From Fusobacteriales bacterium (GTDB taxonomy: Bacteria; Fusobacteriota; Fusobacteriia; Fusobacteriales; Fusobacteriaceae), in assembly GCA_020063625.1 (NCBI GenBank), contig JAICDD010000003.1:80833-115130 (forward strand): a DNA stretch of 34,298 bases, in the 5' to 3' direction. Below the pieces are notes generated by a model that saw nothing but the letters and a program-made list of their open reading frames with translations, had not been told where the DNA came from and did not search any database. Shown here piece by piece: positions 25,012 to 33,999 of the stretch; position 1 is the first letter of the stretch; each line of letters begins with the position of its first letter. Both the position numbers and the translations under genes were made by a program.

Positions 25012-25097
25012 TTTTATACTCCTTTTATATTTAAAATTCTTAAAATTAAAAATTAAAGATTTAGACAATTTTTATCTCAATCTTAAATTTTTAATTA

Positions 25098-25290
25098 AAA
25101 ATCCCAGACTGCCGTAGATTACAAAATTTTTGGTCGCTCTTACGACACAAAATGGTAGTCAGATATAATTAGCATACAGAATCCGTGAAAACTAAGTTTC
25201 CCGTGATTTACCTGATTTACTAATTACAGCGCCGACCCCGGAAATAAATTGTTAGGCCAAAATACTCTTATAATCTCGAACAGTCCAGGA
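25098..25290 (-). ncRNA. ssrS: 6S RNA (approximate ends)
   Basis: The gap between aspS and argS is richer in G+C than its surroundings and folds as one long rod on the minus strand. The closing stem CCTGGACTG (25289-25281) pairs with CAGTCTGGG (25111-25103). It is flanked inside by TTCG on the 5' side and CGG on the 3' side, as in known 6S RNAs. GATTATAA pairs with TTGTAATC, and TTTTGG with CCAAAA. Then comes an open central bubble: 25256-25240 on the 5' side and 25153-25134 on the 3' side, the latter able to form a small GTCG-CGAC hairpin. Beyond it GTCGG/CTGAC, GTAATTAG/CTAATTAT and GGAAAC/GTTTTC build the apical arm. This imitates an open promoter and traps the housekeeping RNA polymerase. 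A promoter lies just upstream, and TTTTT follows the closing stem. Size is about 190 bases. Confidence 0.85.
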
Positions 25291-25295
25291 AAATT

Positions 25296-25324
25296 GTTAT
25301 CTTATTTTTTTAATGTTATCCCAA
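25296..25324 (-). promoter_or_regulatory. Promoter of the 6S RNA gene, inside the end of aspS
   Basis: Minus strand TTGGGA (25324-25319), 17 bases, GATAAC (25301-25296). Each hexamer matches consensus at four positions. The predicted start, near 25289, coincides with the first base of the 6S closing stem, which is independent support. The -35 lies within the last codons of aspS. Confidence 0.6.
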
Positions 25325-27065
25325 CATCATTAAGCTGATTTTCATCAACATAATTTGGTGCTTCTGTTAATAAACATTGCCCTTTATTTGTTTTAGGGAA
25401 TGGTATAACTTCTCTTATTGAATTTTCTTTTAGCATAACCATTAAAAATCTATCTACACCAAAAGCTATTCCACCATGAGGTGGTGCTCCATATTTAAAT
25501 GCCTCTAAGAAAAATCCAAATTTTTCTTGTATTTCTTCTTCTGTTAACTCTAAAAGTCTAAAAACCTTTTCTTGTATTTCTTCTTGGTGAATTCTAATAC
25601 TTCCTCCACCTATTTCATAACCATTTAATACTAAATCATAACTTTTTGTTCTTACTTTTTCAGGTGCAGTTTCTATTAAACTTACATCCTCATCTTTTAT
25701 TGCAGTAAATGGATGATGCTGTGCTTTGTATCTATTTTCTTCTTCAGACCATTCTAATAAAGGAAAATCTACTACCCATAAGAAATTATATTGATTTTCA
25801 TCAATAAGTTTTCTCTCTTTTCCTATTTTTAATCTCAATGCTCCTAAACTATCATACACTATTTTTAGCTTATCAGCAACTAAAAATAATATATCTCCCT
25901 CTTTTGCATCCATTTTTTCTTTAATTTTAGCTAATTCATCTTCAGTAAAAAACTTCGCTATTGGAGATTTTATTTCATTATTTTCTTCTATTTTCATCCA
26001 TGCTAATCCCTTAGCACCATATATTTTAACAAATTCTGTTAGCTCATCTATTAATTTTCTTGAATAATCTTTTGCCGCTGATTTTACGTTTATTCCTTTT
26101 AATGCTCCACCATTTTCTACTACATCTTTAAATGCTTTAAATCCACACTCTTTTGCTATATCAGATAAATCTTTTAATTCTAATCCAAATCTAGTATCTG
26201 GTTTGTCACTTCCATATCTTTCCATAGCATCATGATAGCTTAATTTTTCAAATTTATACTCTATATTTTCACCTACAACATCTAAAAATACTTTTTTTGC
26301 AAGCTCTTCTATCATTTCCATTATATCATTTTCATCAACAAATGACATCTCTATATCTAATTGTGTAAATTCTGGCTGTCTATCAGCTCTTAAATCTTCA
26401 TCTCTAAAACATTTTGCTACTTGATAATACTTATCTATACCTGCAATCATAAGTATTTGCTTAAATAATTGTGGTGATTGAGGAAGAGCATAAAATTTAC
26501 CATTTTCACTTCTAGTAGGTACTATAAAATCTCTTGCCCCTTCTGGTGTTGACCTAGTAAGAATTGGTGTTTCTACATCTAAAAAACCTTTTTTTGTTAA
26601 AAATTCTCTCATTGAAAACATCATTTGATTTCTTTTCAATAAATTATTTAATATTTTAGGTCTTCTTATATCTAAATATCTGTATTTTAATCTAATAGTT
26701 TCATTTAAATTAATATCATCTTTTATTTCAAATGGTAAAACTTCTGATTTATTAATTATCTCAATACTATCTGCTATTACCTCTATATTTCCAGTAGGAA
26801 TATTTGGATTTTTACTAAATCTCTCTTTTACTATTCCCTCTATTTTTACAATATACTCTGATTTTACTTTATGTGCAATGTTTATTATTTCCTCCGATAA
26901 ATTTTCTGGATTGAATACAATTTGAGTAATACCTGTTCTATCTCTCAAATCAAGAAAAATTAATCCTCCTAAATCTCTTCTATTATCAACCCATCCAGTT
27001 AAGATTACTTTTTCATCTATATTCTGTTCTCTAAGTTCACCTAGTAAGTGAGTTCTATATTTCAT
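25302..27065 (-). CDS. aspS: Aspartyl-tRNA synthetase, bacterial type
   Basis: 587 residues, full bacterial length. The N-terminal OB anticodon-binding domain has [21 protein letters not shown]. Class II motif 2 is [21 protein letters not shown] and motif 3 is [15 protein letters not shown]. The bacterial GAD insertion lies about residues 285-410 between motifs 2 and 3. It charges tRNA-Asp; whether it also mischarges tRNA-Asn cannot be judged here. SD AAAGGAG precedes the ATG. It overlaps the end of hisS by 11 bases, the usual hisS-aspS pairing. Its last codons also hold the -35 of the 6S RNA promoter. Confidence 0.98.
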   Translation of the reverse strand: MKYRTHLLGELREQNIDEKVILTGWVDNRRDLGGLIFLDLRDRTGITQIVFNPENLSEEIINIAHKVKSEYIVKIEGIVKERFSKNPNIPTGNIEVIADSIEIINKSEVLPFEIKDDINLNETIRLKYRYLDIRRPKILNNLLKRNQMMFSMREFLTKKGFLDVETPILTRSTPEGARDFIVPTRSENGKFYALPQSPQLFKQILMIAGIDKYYQVAKCFRDEDLRADRQPEFTQLDIEMSFVDENDIMEMIEELAKKVFLDVVGENIEYKFEKLSYHDAMERYGSDKPDTRFGLELKDLSDIAKECGFKAFKDVVENGGALKGINVKSAAKDYSRKLIDELTEFVKIYGAKGLAWMKIEENNEIKSPIAKFFTEDELAKIKEKMDAKEGDILFLVADKLKIVYDSLGALRLKIGKERKLIDENQYNFLWVVDFPLLEWSEEENRYKAQHHPFTAIKDEDVSLIETAPEKVRTKSYDLVLNGYEIGGGSIRIHQEEIQEKVFRLLELTEEEIQEKFGFFLEAFKYGAPPHGGIAFGVDRFLMVMLKENSIREVIPFPKTNKGQCLLTEAPNYVDENQLNDVGITLKK

Positions 27066-28308
27066 TAATTTCTCCTTTCATGTATTCACAAACCAGATCT
27101 CTATTTATCTCTGTTTGTTCTCCAGTTTTCAAGTTTTTTATAATTACTTTATTTTCTTTTACTTCATCTTCTCCTATTATTATAGCATATTTTGTATTTG
27201 TTTTATCTATTTTTTTCATCTGCGCTCTCAAAGATTTCATTTCATAATCAATATAAACTTCAAAATTATTTACTCTAAGCTCATTAGCTAATAATAAAGC
27301 ATAATCACTAGTTGATTCTCCTAGCCATACAATTCCAATACTATCTTTTTTTATTTTTTTGTCATCCATTAAAAGCATTATTCTTTCAATTCCTGCTGCA
27401 AATCCTACTGCAGGAGTATCTTTTCCTCCCATTGTAGATATAAGTCCATCATATCTTCCACCTGCAAGAACTGTTCCTTGAGCTCCTAGCTTTTCTGTTA
27501 TTATTTCAAATACAATATTTGAGTAATAATCTAATCCTCTTACTAATTTTGGATTTTCAGAATATGGAATATTATATAAATTTAATAATCTTTTTACCTC
27601 TTCATAGTGTTCTTTCTCTTCTTTAGATAAATATTCTGTTAAAATTGGTGCTTTTTTTACAATTTCTTTACAAGTTTCCACCTTACAATCAAGTACTCTT
27701 AATGGATTTTTTTCATATCTTGTTTGACAATCACTACATAAATCTTCTTTTTTATCTTTTAAATATTCTAATAAATCTTCTCTATATTTTATTCTAGTTT
27801 CTTTTCCACCTACAGAATTTATTTCTACTCTTAAATCTGATATTCCTATTTTTTCAAGTAATTTATACCCCATATAAATTACTTCTGCATCAATTTTAGG
27901 ATTTTTACTTCCAAGTACTTCTACCCCTAATTGATTAAATTCTCTATATCTTCCAGCTTGTGGTCTTTCATATCTAAACATTGGTCCATAATAATACCAT
28001 TTTGTTAAAGTTTCATTTCCATATATTTTATGCTCTAAATAAGCTCTCACTACAGAGGCTGTTCCTTCAGGTCTTAAAGTTATACTTCTCTCACCTTTAT
28101 CTAAAAATGTATACATCTCTTTTTCTACTATATCTGTTCCCTCTCCAATTCCTCTTTTAAATAAAGCTGTTTCTTCAAATATTGGTGTAATTATTCTACT
28201 ATAATTAAAATTTTCAAAAACTTCTTTTGCAATCTCTGTAATATAATTATATTTTACAGCATCTTCATTAAATATATCTTTTGTTCCTCTAACTGCTTTA
28301 ATATTCAT
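27055..28308 (-). CDS. hisS: Histidyl-tRNA synthetase
   Basis: 417 residues, normal for bacterial HisRS. It opens [20 protein letters not shown]. Class II motif 1 is the [19 protein letters not shown] region, and motif 2 is [19 protein letters not shown], then [20 protein letters not shown]. The histidine-specific signatures are [14 protein letters not shown] and AGGRYDGL, and motif 3 is [17 protein letters not shown]. The C-terminal anticodon-binding domain begins near residue 325. SD ATAGGAG precedes the ATG. It sits between rodZ (17-base gap) and aspS (overlap). Confidence 0.98.
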   Translation of the reverse strand: MNIKAVRGTKDIFNEDAVKYNYITEIAKEVFENFNYSRIITPIFEETALFKRGIGEGTDIVEKEMYTFLDKGERSITLRPEGTASVVRAYLEHKIYGNETLTKWYYYGPMFRYERPQAGRYREFNQLGVEVLGSKNPKIDAEVIYMGYKLLEKIGISDLRVEINSVGGKETRIKYREDLLEYLKDKKEDLCSDCQTRYEKNPLRVLDCKVETCKEIVKKAPILTEYLSKEEKEHYEEVKRLLNLYNIPYSENPKLVRGLDYYSNIVFEIITEKLGAQGTVLAGGRYDGLISTMGGKDTPAVGFAAGIERIMLLMDDKKIKKDSIGIVWLGESTSDYALLLANELRVNNFEVYIDYEMKSLRAQMKKIDKTNTKYAIIIGEDEVKENKVIIKNLKTGEQTEINRDLVCEYMKGEINEI

Positions 28309-28325
28309 TTTAACTCCTATCTATA

Positions 28326-29135
28326 TTAAAAATTAAATTTTTTAACTTCACCTTCATTACCTATTTTACCTAAACTCTCTCCATCTTTTATTAATTTTAT
28401 AGCTCCTGCATTACCTATTTTTATATATAGTTTTTCATCTTCTTTTACTCTTATTATTTTTTCTTCATTTTTTAAAAATCCTACAAAATCTTGTTTGTTA
28501 TTTTTTTTTATTTCTATCCATGATACTCCATTAGCAATTATTTTTATCTCTTTATAGGTATTTATTTTATCATTTTTTTCTTCATTTGCAACTTTTTTTT
28601 CTTCTATTATTTTATTTTCTTTAATTACTTCTTTTGAATTCTCTATTGTTTCATTCTCATTTACTGTATTTATCTCATTTTGATTTATTATTTCTTCTTT
28701 AATATTATTTTCTTCTATTTTCTCTTCTTTTTCTGTTATCTTCTCTATATTTACACTATCTTTTTCCTGAATATTTTTTTCTTCATTTTTATCAATAACA
28801 TTTAATATAATAATCCCTAAAAAAATAATAACAATTCCCACAATAATTAGATTTATTATCCCATTTTTTTCTTCTATTTCTTCCTCTTTTTCTTCTGTGT
28901 GACTTTTACTTTGATTATAAATTTTTATTATTTCATCACTATTTAGTCCTACTTCTCGACAATAATTCCTTAAAAATCCTTTTATATGTACTTCTCCAGG
29001 TAACTCTTTATAATTTTCCTCTTCTAATGCTATTAAATATCGTTTCTGAATTTTTGTTTGTTCTGCTATATAGGATATATCATATCCTTTTTCTTCTCTT
29101 GCATTTCTTAATATTTCACCAATACTATTTTCCAT
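28326..29135 (-). CDS. rodZ: RodZ-like cell-shape protein
   Basis: 269 residues with the three-part RodZ layout. A cytoplasmic helix-turn-helix (residues 1-75, IGEILRNAREEKGYDISYIA with LPGEVHIKGFLRNYCREVGL) is the MreB-binding module. One membrane helix follows (about 91-112, IINLIIVGIVIIFLGIIILN). Then comes a long low-complexity linker rich in Glu, Asn, Ile and Lys, and a C-terminal periplasmic beta domain (GVSWIEIKKNNKQDFVGFLK, then EKLYIKIGNAGAIKLIKDGE) of the DUF4115 type. It would help place MreB for rod-shaped growth, implying a rod-shaped cell. SD GGGGGAG precedes the ATG, which overlaps the end of rarA by 11 bases. Confidence 0.92.
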   Translation of the reverse strand: MENSIGEILRNAREEKGYDISYIAEQTKIQKRYLIALEEENYKELPGEVHIKGFLRNYCREVGLNSDEIIKIYNQSKSHTEEKEEEIEEKNGIINLIIVGIVIIFLGIIILNVIDKNEEKNIQEKDSVNIEKITEKEEKIEENNIKEEIINQNEINTVNENETIENSKEVIKENKIIEEKKVANEEKNDKINTYKEIKIIANGVSWIEIKKNNKQDFVGFLKNEEKIIRVKEDEKLYIKIGNAGAIKLIKDGESLGKIGNEGEVKKFNF

Positions 29136-30366
29136 ATTTTCTCCCCCATAATTTTATTAATTTTTCTTTTATTTTATTTTCTGTTCTGTTGTTCCCAGGA
29201 GTATAAAAATATTTATCTTCTTGTAAATAAATTTGTTTTATAAAATTATTTTCATAATTATGTGGATATTTATAATTTTTAGAATATTCTTTTGTTAGAT
29301 ATTTAGGTACTTCTATTATTTCTTCTGTTTCTAATTCTTGAAATACTTTATTTATAGCTTCATATGCACTATTAGATTTTGTTGAAATTGCTAAATATAT
29401 TACAACTTCTGATAAAATTATTCTTATTTCTGGCATTCCTATTTTTTCACTTGCTATATATGCACTTGTTGCCATATTAAGTGCATCTGGATTTGCCAGT
29501 CCTATATCCTCAGATGCTAAAATAACAAGTCGTCTAGCAATATATCTTGGATCTTCTCCACCTTTTAATAATCTCCCTAGCCAATATACACTAGCATCAG
29601 GGTCGCTTCCACGTATACTTTTTATCATAGCTGATATTATATTGTATTTATCTTCTTTTTTATGAAAAAACTCTTCTGTAATAAGTAGTTTTTTTAACTC
29701 ATTTTTATCTATACTATCATATACTTCTAAAATAAGTTCTAAATAATTTAAAGCTATACGTGCATCGCCATTTGCTGTTTCACTAATAAATTCTTTTATA
29801 TCATTTTCAAGTTTAATTTTTTCTATCTCTTCTGCTCTACTTATAATATTTAAAATATCATCTTTTTCAAGTTTTTCAAATCTAAAGCTTAAACATCTCG
29901 ATAATAATGCATTATTTAAATTATAAAATGGATTCTCAGTTGTTGCTCCTATAAGTTTGAATATCCCTTCTTCTATAAAACTTAACAGACTATCTTGTTG
30001 TAATTTATTAAATCTATGTATTTCATCTAAAAATAAAAGTGTTTCTATCCCTTCTATTTTTAATCTTTTTTCTGATTCTTCAGAAACTTTTTTTATATCA
30101 TTTATGCTGCATGTAGTTGCATTTAATTTTACAAAATAAAATTTTAATTCTTTTGCAATAATTTCTGCTAAAGTTGTTTTACCTGTTCCACTCTCTCCAT
30201 AAAAAATAGAGTTTATAAACTTTTGTTTTTTTATTAATTCTCTTAAAGGAGTTCCTGCTCCAATAATATTTTTTTGCCCAAAAAATTCATTTAAATTTGT
30301 CGGTCTAATTCTATATGCAAGTGGCTGTTTTTTTTTGTAATTATTTTCAAATAAATTATTCATCAT
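29125..30366 (-). CDS. rarA: Replication-associated recombination protein A (RarA/MgsA AAA+ ATPase)
   Basis: 413 residues, typical of RarA. It starts PLAYRIRPTNLNEFFGQKNI. Walker A is IFYGESGTGKTTLAEIIA, Walker B is LLFLDEIHRFNKLQQDSLL, sensor 1 is GATTENPFYNLNNALLSRC, and the Arg region is SETANGDARIALNYLEL. The C-terminal part (IKSIRGSDPDASVYWLGRLL, then DPRYIARRLVILASEDIG) forms the tetramerisation domain. It acts at stalled replication forks with SSB and RecA-family proteins. Two ATGs in tandem (30366, 30363) stand only about 3-6 bases after the predicted transcription start, so the message may be nearly leaderless; GGTGAT before them is a weak SD. Confidence 0.95.
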   Translation of the reverse strand: MMNNLFENNYKKKQPLAYRIRPTNLNEFFGQKNIIGAGTPLRELIKKQKFINSIFYGESGTGKTTLAEIIAKELKFYFVKLNATTCSINDIKKVSEESEKRLKIEGIETLLFLDEIHRFNKLQQDSLLSFIEEGIFKLIGATTENPFYNLNNALLSRCLSFRFEKLEKDDILNIISRAEEIEKIKLENDIKEFISETANGDARIALNYLELILEVYDSIDKNELKKLLITEEFFHKKEDKYNIISAMIKSIRGSDPDASVYWLGRLLKGGEDPRYIARRLVILASEDIGLANPDALNMATSAYIASEKIGMPEIRIILSEVVIYLAISTKSNSAYEAINKVFQELETEEIIEVPKYLTKEYSKNYKYPHNYENNFIKQIYLQEDKYFYTPGNNRTENKIKEKLIKLWGRKYGK

Positions 30367-30374
30367 ATCACCAA

Positions 30375-30403
30375 ATTATATCATAATTTTTATCTACTCT
30401 CAA
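30375..30403 (-). promoter_or_regulatory. Promoter(s) for rarA
   Basis: Minus strand TTGAGA (30403-30398), exactly 17 bases, TATAAT (30380-30375). Transcription would start around 30368, next to the ATG at 30366. A second TATAAT at 30411-30406 with a poor -35 could start a longer message about 38 bases upstream. Confidence 0.7.
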
Positions 30404-30423
30404 GTATTATACTATAAAAAACT

Positions 30424-30528
30424 GGGTAACTGAAAAGCTAATTTCTATTGAATAATTTAAAAACGAGTCCTTTAAAACTAAGAACTCGTTTAATTATTTT
30501 ATCTTTTAGAGTTACTTTTCAGTCGCCC
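30424..30528. repeat. Outer inverted repeat enclosing the secG terminator
   Basis: On the minus strand GGGCGACTGAAAAG (30528-30515) is matched, about 70 bases later, by CTTTTCAGTTACCC (30437-30424). The ACTGAAAAG core pairs over 9 bases; two mismatches separate it from GGG/CCC. The right arm is followed by AGTTTTTTATAG, so the outer pair could itself act as a terminator around the inner one. Confidence 0.6.
30461..30491 (-). terminator. Strong terminator after secG
   Basis: Minus strand AAACGAGTTCTT (30491-30480) pairs with AAGGACTCGTTT (30472-30461) with one G-U pair and a 7-base loop, then TTTTAAATTATT. It closes the tpiA-gpmI-secG series. Confidence 0.85.
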
Positions 30529-30532
30529 TCTT

Positions 30533-30760
30533 TTATAGAGTTAATAAATAAACAATTAATCCATTTATTAAAAATAATGCTGCAACTACTTGTGTTGCTT
30601 TAGCTAATGGACCACCATCTTCATTAACTCCAAATACACTGTTAATTGCTCCTCCACCTATACTACCACTCATTCCATGGCTTTTATCAGGTTGGATTAA
30701 TACAAGTCCAATTAAAAATATTGAAATTATAAAAAGTGTTATTTTAAAAAGTAATAGCAT
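30533..30760 (-). CDS. secG: Preprotein translocase subunit SecG
   Basis: 75 residues from ATG at 30760, placed 5 bases after GGAGG; a TTG twelve bases upstream lies before the SD and is not used. SecG is the small accessory subunit of the SecYEG channel. Two hydrophobic helices (LLLFKITLFIISIFLIGLVL and ATQVVAALFLINGLIVYLLT) flank the conserved loop IQPDKSHGMSGSIGGGAINS, with the Gly/Ser-rich stretch and VFG typical of SecG. It follows gpmI by 14 bases, the common arrangement with glycolytic genes tpiA and gpmI. Confidence 0.94.
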   Translation of the reverse strand: MLLLFKITLFIISIFLIGLVLIQPDKSHGMSGSIGGGAINSVFGVNEDGGPLAKATQVVAALFLINGLIVYLLTL

Positions 30761-30774
30761 CTTTACCTCCAAAT

Positions 30775-32313
30775 TTATTTTATCAGAGATTCTCCTGTCA
30801 TCTCTTTAGGTTTTTCTATTCCTAATATTTTTAGCATAGTAGGTGCTACATCTGCTAATTTACCAGTATCTCTTAATTCAATTCCTTTATCATTTGATAC
30901 AACTATAAATGGTACTGGATTAGTTGTATGCGCTGTAAATGGTACATGTGTTTCTGGATCTTCCATTAAATCTACATTTCCATGGTCAGCAGTAATTAAT
31001 AATGCTCCATCTTTTTCTAGTACTTTTTCCTTTACTCTTCCTAAGCACTCATCTACTACAGCTACTGCTTTTTTAGCTGCTTCAAATACTCCAGTATGCC
31101 CAACCATATCTGGATTTGCATAATTTACTATTATTACATCATATAATTCATTTTCTATTGACTCAACTAACTTATCTGTTACTTCATATGCAGACATTTC
31201 AGGTTGTAAATCATAAGTAGCTACTTTTGGAGAATCTACTAATACTCTTTCTTCTCCTTCAAAACTTTTTTCTACTCCTCCATTAAAGAAAAATGTTACA
31301 TGTGCATATTTTTCAGTTTCTGCAGTTCTTAATTGTTTTAATCCTGCTTTTGAAATTACTTCGCCAAATGTATTATTTACATCATCATCTTCATATGCTA
31401 TTTTAGCATCAATTGTAACATCATATTGTCTCATACATATAAATTCAACTTCTGGATGATTTCCTCTTACAAAATGTTTAAACTCTTTATCATTTATAGC
31501 TCTAGTAATTTGTCTTGCTCTATCAGGTCTAAAATTAAAGAATACAAATAAATCTCCATTTTCTGCGTTTGAATGTGCATTTCCAGCCATATCTACAATT
31601 ACAGTTGGTTTTACAAATTCATCTGTTAAATCTTCAGCATAAGACATCTCTATAGCTTTTTTAGCTGAAAGATGTTTTTCTCCTTCTCCAAATATAATAG
31701 CTCTATATGCTTTTTCTGTTCTATCCCAATTAGTATCTCTATCCATTGCATAGTATCTTCCAGATACAGTAGCTATTTTCCCTACTCCTAGTTCTTTCAT
31801 TTTATTTTCTAATTGTTCTATATAAGTAAGAGCTGATTTAGGTGGAGTATCTCTTCCATCTGTTATTACATGAACATATACTTTTTCTAAATTTTCTCTT
31901 TTTGCCATTTCTAATAATCCAAAAAGATGTTCTATATGAGAATGAACTCCTCCATCAGATAATAATCCCATTAAATGTAATGCTTTGTTTTCTTTTTTTA
32001 CTCTTTCAAATGCAGGTTTTAATACTTTGTTTTCAAATAGTACTCCTTCTTTTATATCTTTACTAATTTTTACTAATGGTTGATATATTACTCTTCCTGC
32101 ACCTAGATTTAAGTGTCCTACCTCTGAATTACCCATTTGTCCATCAGGAAGTCCAACAGCTTCTCCTGATGCTAAAATTTGTGTATTAGGATATTTTTCT
32201 AAAATTTCATAATAATTTTTAGGATGTACTTCTTCTATTGCATTTTTTTCATCTTTATGAGGATTTATTCCCCAACCATCTAATATCATTAACACTAAAG
32301 GTTTTTTAGCCAT
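30775..32313 (-). CDS. gpmI: 2,3-bisphosphoglycerate-independent phosphoglycerate mutase
   Basis: 512 residues from ATG at 32313 (MAKKPLVLMILDGWG), chosen because AGGGTGA stands directly before it; a frame 24 bases longer has no SD. It interconverts 3- and 2-phosphoglycerate in glycolysis with two Mn2+ ions. LDGWGIN carries the first Asp ligand, QMGNSEVGHLNLGAGR the phosphorylated Ser, and later motifs include HVITDGRDTPPKSA, NFRPDRARQITRA, YANPDMVGHTG and LLITADHGNVDLM. All metal-binding residues appear present. It follows tpiA by 59 bases. Confidence 0.98.
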   Translation of the reverse strand: MAKKPLVLMILDGWGINPHKDEKNAIEEVHPKNYYEILEKYPNTQILASGEAVGLPDGQMGNSEVGHLNLGAGRVIYQPLVKISKDIKEGVLFENKVLKPAFERVKKENKALHLMGLLSDGGVHSHIEHLFGLLEMAKRENLEKVYVHVITDGRDTPPKSALTYIEQLENKMKELGVGKIATVSGRYYAMDRDTNWDRTEKAYRAIIFGEGEKHLSAKKAIEMSYAEDLTDEFVKPTVIVDMAGNAHSNAENGDLFVFFNFRPDRARQITRAINDKEFKHFVRGNHPEVEFICMRQYDVTIDAKIAYEDDDVNNTFGEVISKAGLKQLRTAETEKYAHVTFFFNGGVEKSFEGEERVLVDSPKVATYDLQPEMSAYEVTDKLVESIENELYDVIIVNYANPDMVGHTGVFEAAKKAVAVVDECLGRVKEKVLEKDGALLITADHGNVDLMEDPETHVPFTAHTTNPVPFIVVSNDKGIELRDTGKLADVAPTMLKILGIEKPKEMTGESLIK

Positions 32314-32372
32314 TTTTTCACCCTTTCTTTTTTTCAAATATAATTTACCACAATTTTCTTGTGATAATTTTA

Positions 32373-33128
32373 TTAAAGTCCTGCCTCTACAACTTTTGCA
32401 AAACTATCTGCTTCTAATGACGCTCCTCCTACTAACCCTCCATCTATATCTGGTTGACTCATTAATTCTTTTGCATTTTCAGGTTTCATTGATCCACCAT
32501 ATTGAATAGTTATTTCATTTGCTATTTCTTCACCATACATATCAGTTAATAAATTTCTTATAAATTTATGAACCTCTTGTGCTTGTTCAGGAGAAGCTGT
32601 TTTTCCAGTTCCTATTGCCCATACTGGTTCATACGCTATGACTGTTTGTTTAGCTTCCTCTTTTGTTAAATCTTTTAATCCACCTCTTACATGATCTTCT
32701 ACTACTTCTTCAGTTTTATCTGCTTCTCTATCTTCTAATTTCTCTCCTACACATAAAATTGGTGTTAATCCATGTGCTAATGCTGCTTTTACTTTTGCAT
32801 TTATAAATTCATTTGTTTCTCCATAATATTCTCTTCTTTCAGAATGCCCTAATATTACATATTCTACTCCAATAGCTTTTAACATTAATGGAGATATCTC
32901 TCCAGTAAATGCACCTTTTTCATTTGGATTCATATTTTGAGCAGCTATTTTAATTTTACTTCCTTCTACTGCTTTTACTGCATCAGAAAGCGCTGTAAAA
33001 GGTGCTCCAATTACAACTTCTACTCCATCTATATCTTTAGTTAACTCTGCTAATTTTTTTAAAGTTTCTACTGCTTCTGCGTTAGTTTTATTCATTTTCC
33101 AATTTCCAGCTACTATTGTTTTTCTCAT
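32373..33128 (-). CDS. tpiA: Triosephosphate isomerase
   Basis: 251 residues. It interconverts dihydroxyacetone phosphate and glyceraldehyde-3-phosphate. The first strand is VAGNWKMNKT (catalytic Lys and Asn). The catalytic His is in YVILGHSERREYYGE, and the catalytic Glu and flexible loop are in IAYEPVWAIGTGKTASPEQ. The phosphate-binding end is IQYGGSMKPENAKELMSQPD and GGLVGGASLEA. SD TTAGGAGG precedes the ATG. It is the first gene after a good promoter, leading a glycolytic pair with gpmI, with secG behind. Confidence 0.98.
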   Translation of the reverse strand: MRKTIVAGNWKMNKTNAEAVETLKKLAELTKDIDGVEVVIGAPFTALSDAVKAVEGSKIKIAAQNMNPNEKGAFTGEISPLMLKAIGVEYVILGHSERREYYGETNEFINAKVKAALAHGLTPILCVGEKLEDREADKTEEVVEDHVRGGLKDLTKEEAKQTVIAYEPVWAIGTGKTASPEQAQEVHKFIRNLLTDMYGEEIANEITIQYGGSMKPENAKELMSQPDIDGGLVGGASLEADSFAKVVEAGL

Positions 33129-33164
33129 TTATTCATTCCTCCTAATGTTTTAATCACCTTTTAA

Positions 33165-33193
33165 ATTTTATCATAAATATTAGCATTTTTCAA
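33165..33193 (-). promoter_or_regulatory. Sigma70-type promoter for tpiA-gpmI-secG
   Basis: Minus strand TTGAAA (33193-33188), exactly 17 bases, TAAAAT (33170-33165), preceded by TGA. The start of transcription would be near 33158, about 30 bases before the ATG. Confidence 0.75.
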
Positions 33194-33217
33194 ACAATTA
33201 TTTCACAATAACTAAAT

Positions 33218-33484
33218 TTAAAAATTTTTATTATTTATTATTAAATTTTCTATTTCTATATTCTCTATATTATTAATTTTTATACTCTTTTTAAATTTAT
33301 AACCTTTTATTCTTATTGTTTTTATTCTCTTTAATCCATTATAAATTTCTAATTCCTTGTTGTTAATTTTCACATTATTTATATCTAAAACAATTTTATC
33401 TATATCATATGTTTTTATTTCTACTTTTATTTTTTCATTTTCATTATTTTTTTTATTAAAAATTTCTTTTAACTTCCATTTCAT
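33218..33484 (-). CDS. Small protein of unknown function
   Basis: 88 residues beginning MKWKLKEIFNKKNNENEKIK. It is extremely rich in Ile, Asn and Lys. After a charged N-terminus the sequence alternates as expected for beta strands (IDKIVLDINNVKINNKELEI, then IKTIRIKGYKFKKSIKI). No signal peptide or membrane helix; no family recognised. Its ATG overlaps the stop of the preceding gene by 4 bases, which argues that it is a real, translationally coupled gene. It may belong with the sigma-factor gene further upstream, but this is context only. Confidence 0.65.
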   Translation of the reverse strand: MKWKLKEIFNKKNNENEKIKVEIKTYDIDKIVLDINNVKINNKELEIYNGLKRIKTIRIKGYKFKKSIKINNIENIEIENLIINNKNF

Positions 33485-33984
33485 ACTTCATCTAAAACCT
33501 CCTCAATTCTATCAATAGGCTCTAATATATTTTCCATTTTTATTTCATTTAAAATCTCTATTATCTCTTCTGAAAACTCTTCTTTAAATATTACTCTTAT
33601 CGGATTTTCTTTTTCTTCATATTGATATAACAACTCATCTTTTGATACAAATTGAAACTCTTTTAAATCTCTAAGCTGGGTTTCCTGTGTTTTTCTTATT
33701 ACTACAACTTTATTTTCTGCATATTTATTCAAAGAAAAATCTTCTATACTTTCTACTATAATTACATCTATTGTATTTTCTAAAGAAATAATAAGATTTT
33801 TAAACATTAATTCTTCTTTTAAATATGTTTTTAATGTATTCCCATATAATAATTTTTGTTTTTTTGTTGGATTTATCTCATTTGTATATTTAAATTCTAC
33901 TGGTATTCCTTTTTCATCAACTACAAGTATTCCTGATATAAAACTATCTCTATTTTCTATAAATTTAAAATAAGCTATATTCAT
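33481..33984 (-). CDS. Protein of unknown function downstream of the fliA-like gene
   Basis: 167 residues, soluble. The N-terminal third (SFISGILVVDEKGIPVEFKY, then NPTKKQKLLYGNTL, then YLKEELM) looks like a compact conserved core; I have the impression of conserved hypothetical proteins of deep-branching bacteria with a similar opening but cannot name the family. A middle stretch NTIDVIIVESIEDF and KVVVIRKTQE may be strands of an alpha/beta fold; the C-terminus is acidic and helical (EEIIEILNEIKMENILE). Its weak SD (AAGGGTAGTGAT) and 15-base gap tie it to the 44-residue gene before it, and a 4-base overlap ties it to the gene after it. Confidence 0.75.
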   Translation of the reverse strand: MNIAYFKFIENRDSFISGILVVDEKGIPVEFKYTNEINPTKKQKLLYGNTLKTYLKEELMFKNLIISLENTIDVIIVESIEDFSLNKYAENKVVVIRKTQETQLRDLKEFQFVSKDELLYQYEEKENPIRVIFKEEFSEEIIEILNEIKMENILEPIDRIEEVLDEV

Positions 33985-33999
33985 CTATATCACTACCCT

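Noticed and set aside
25012-25068. N-terminal extension of argS to 25068
   Set aside because: No SD before the upstream codon, residues unlike ArgRS, and a strong SD directly before ATG at 25011.
25069-25301. tRNA gene(s) in the G+C-richer gap between aspS and argS
   Set aside because: No T-arm GTTCRA with a 7-bp acceptor stem and CCA; the TTCG there belongs to the flank of the long 6S rod.
28560-28800. Low-complexity Glu/Asn/Lys/Ile stretch in rodZ as a tandem repeat or slippage site
   Set aside because: No regular repeat unit at the DNA level; a disordered linker is normal in RodZ and composition follows the genome's AT bias.
32348-32363. Short hairpin CACAA-gaaaa-TTGTG after tpiA
   Set aside because: Only a 5-bp stem with no T-tract, and gpmI follows closely; too weak to call a terminator.
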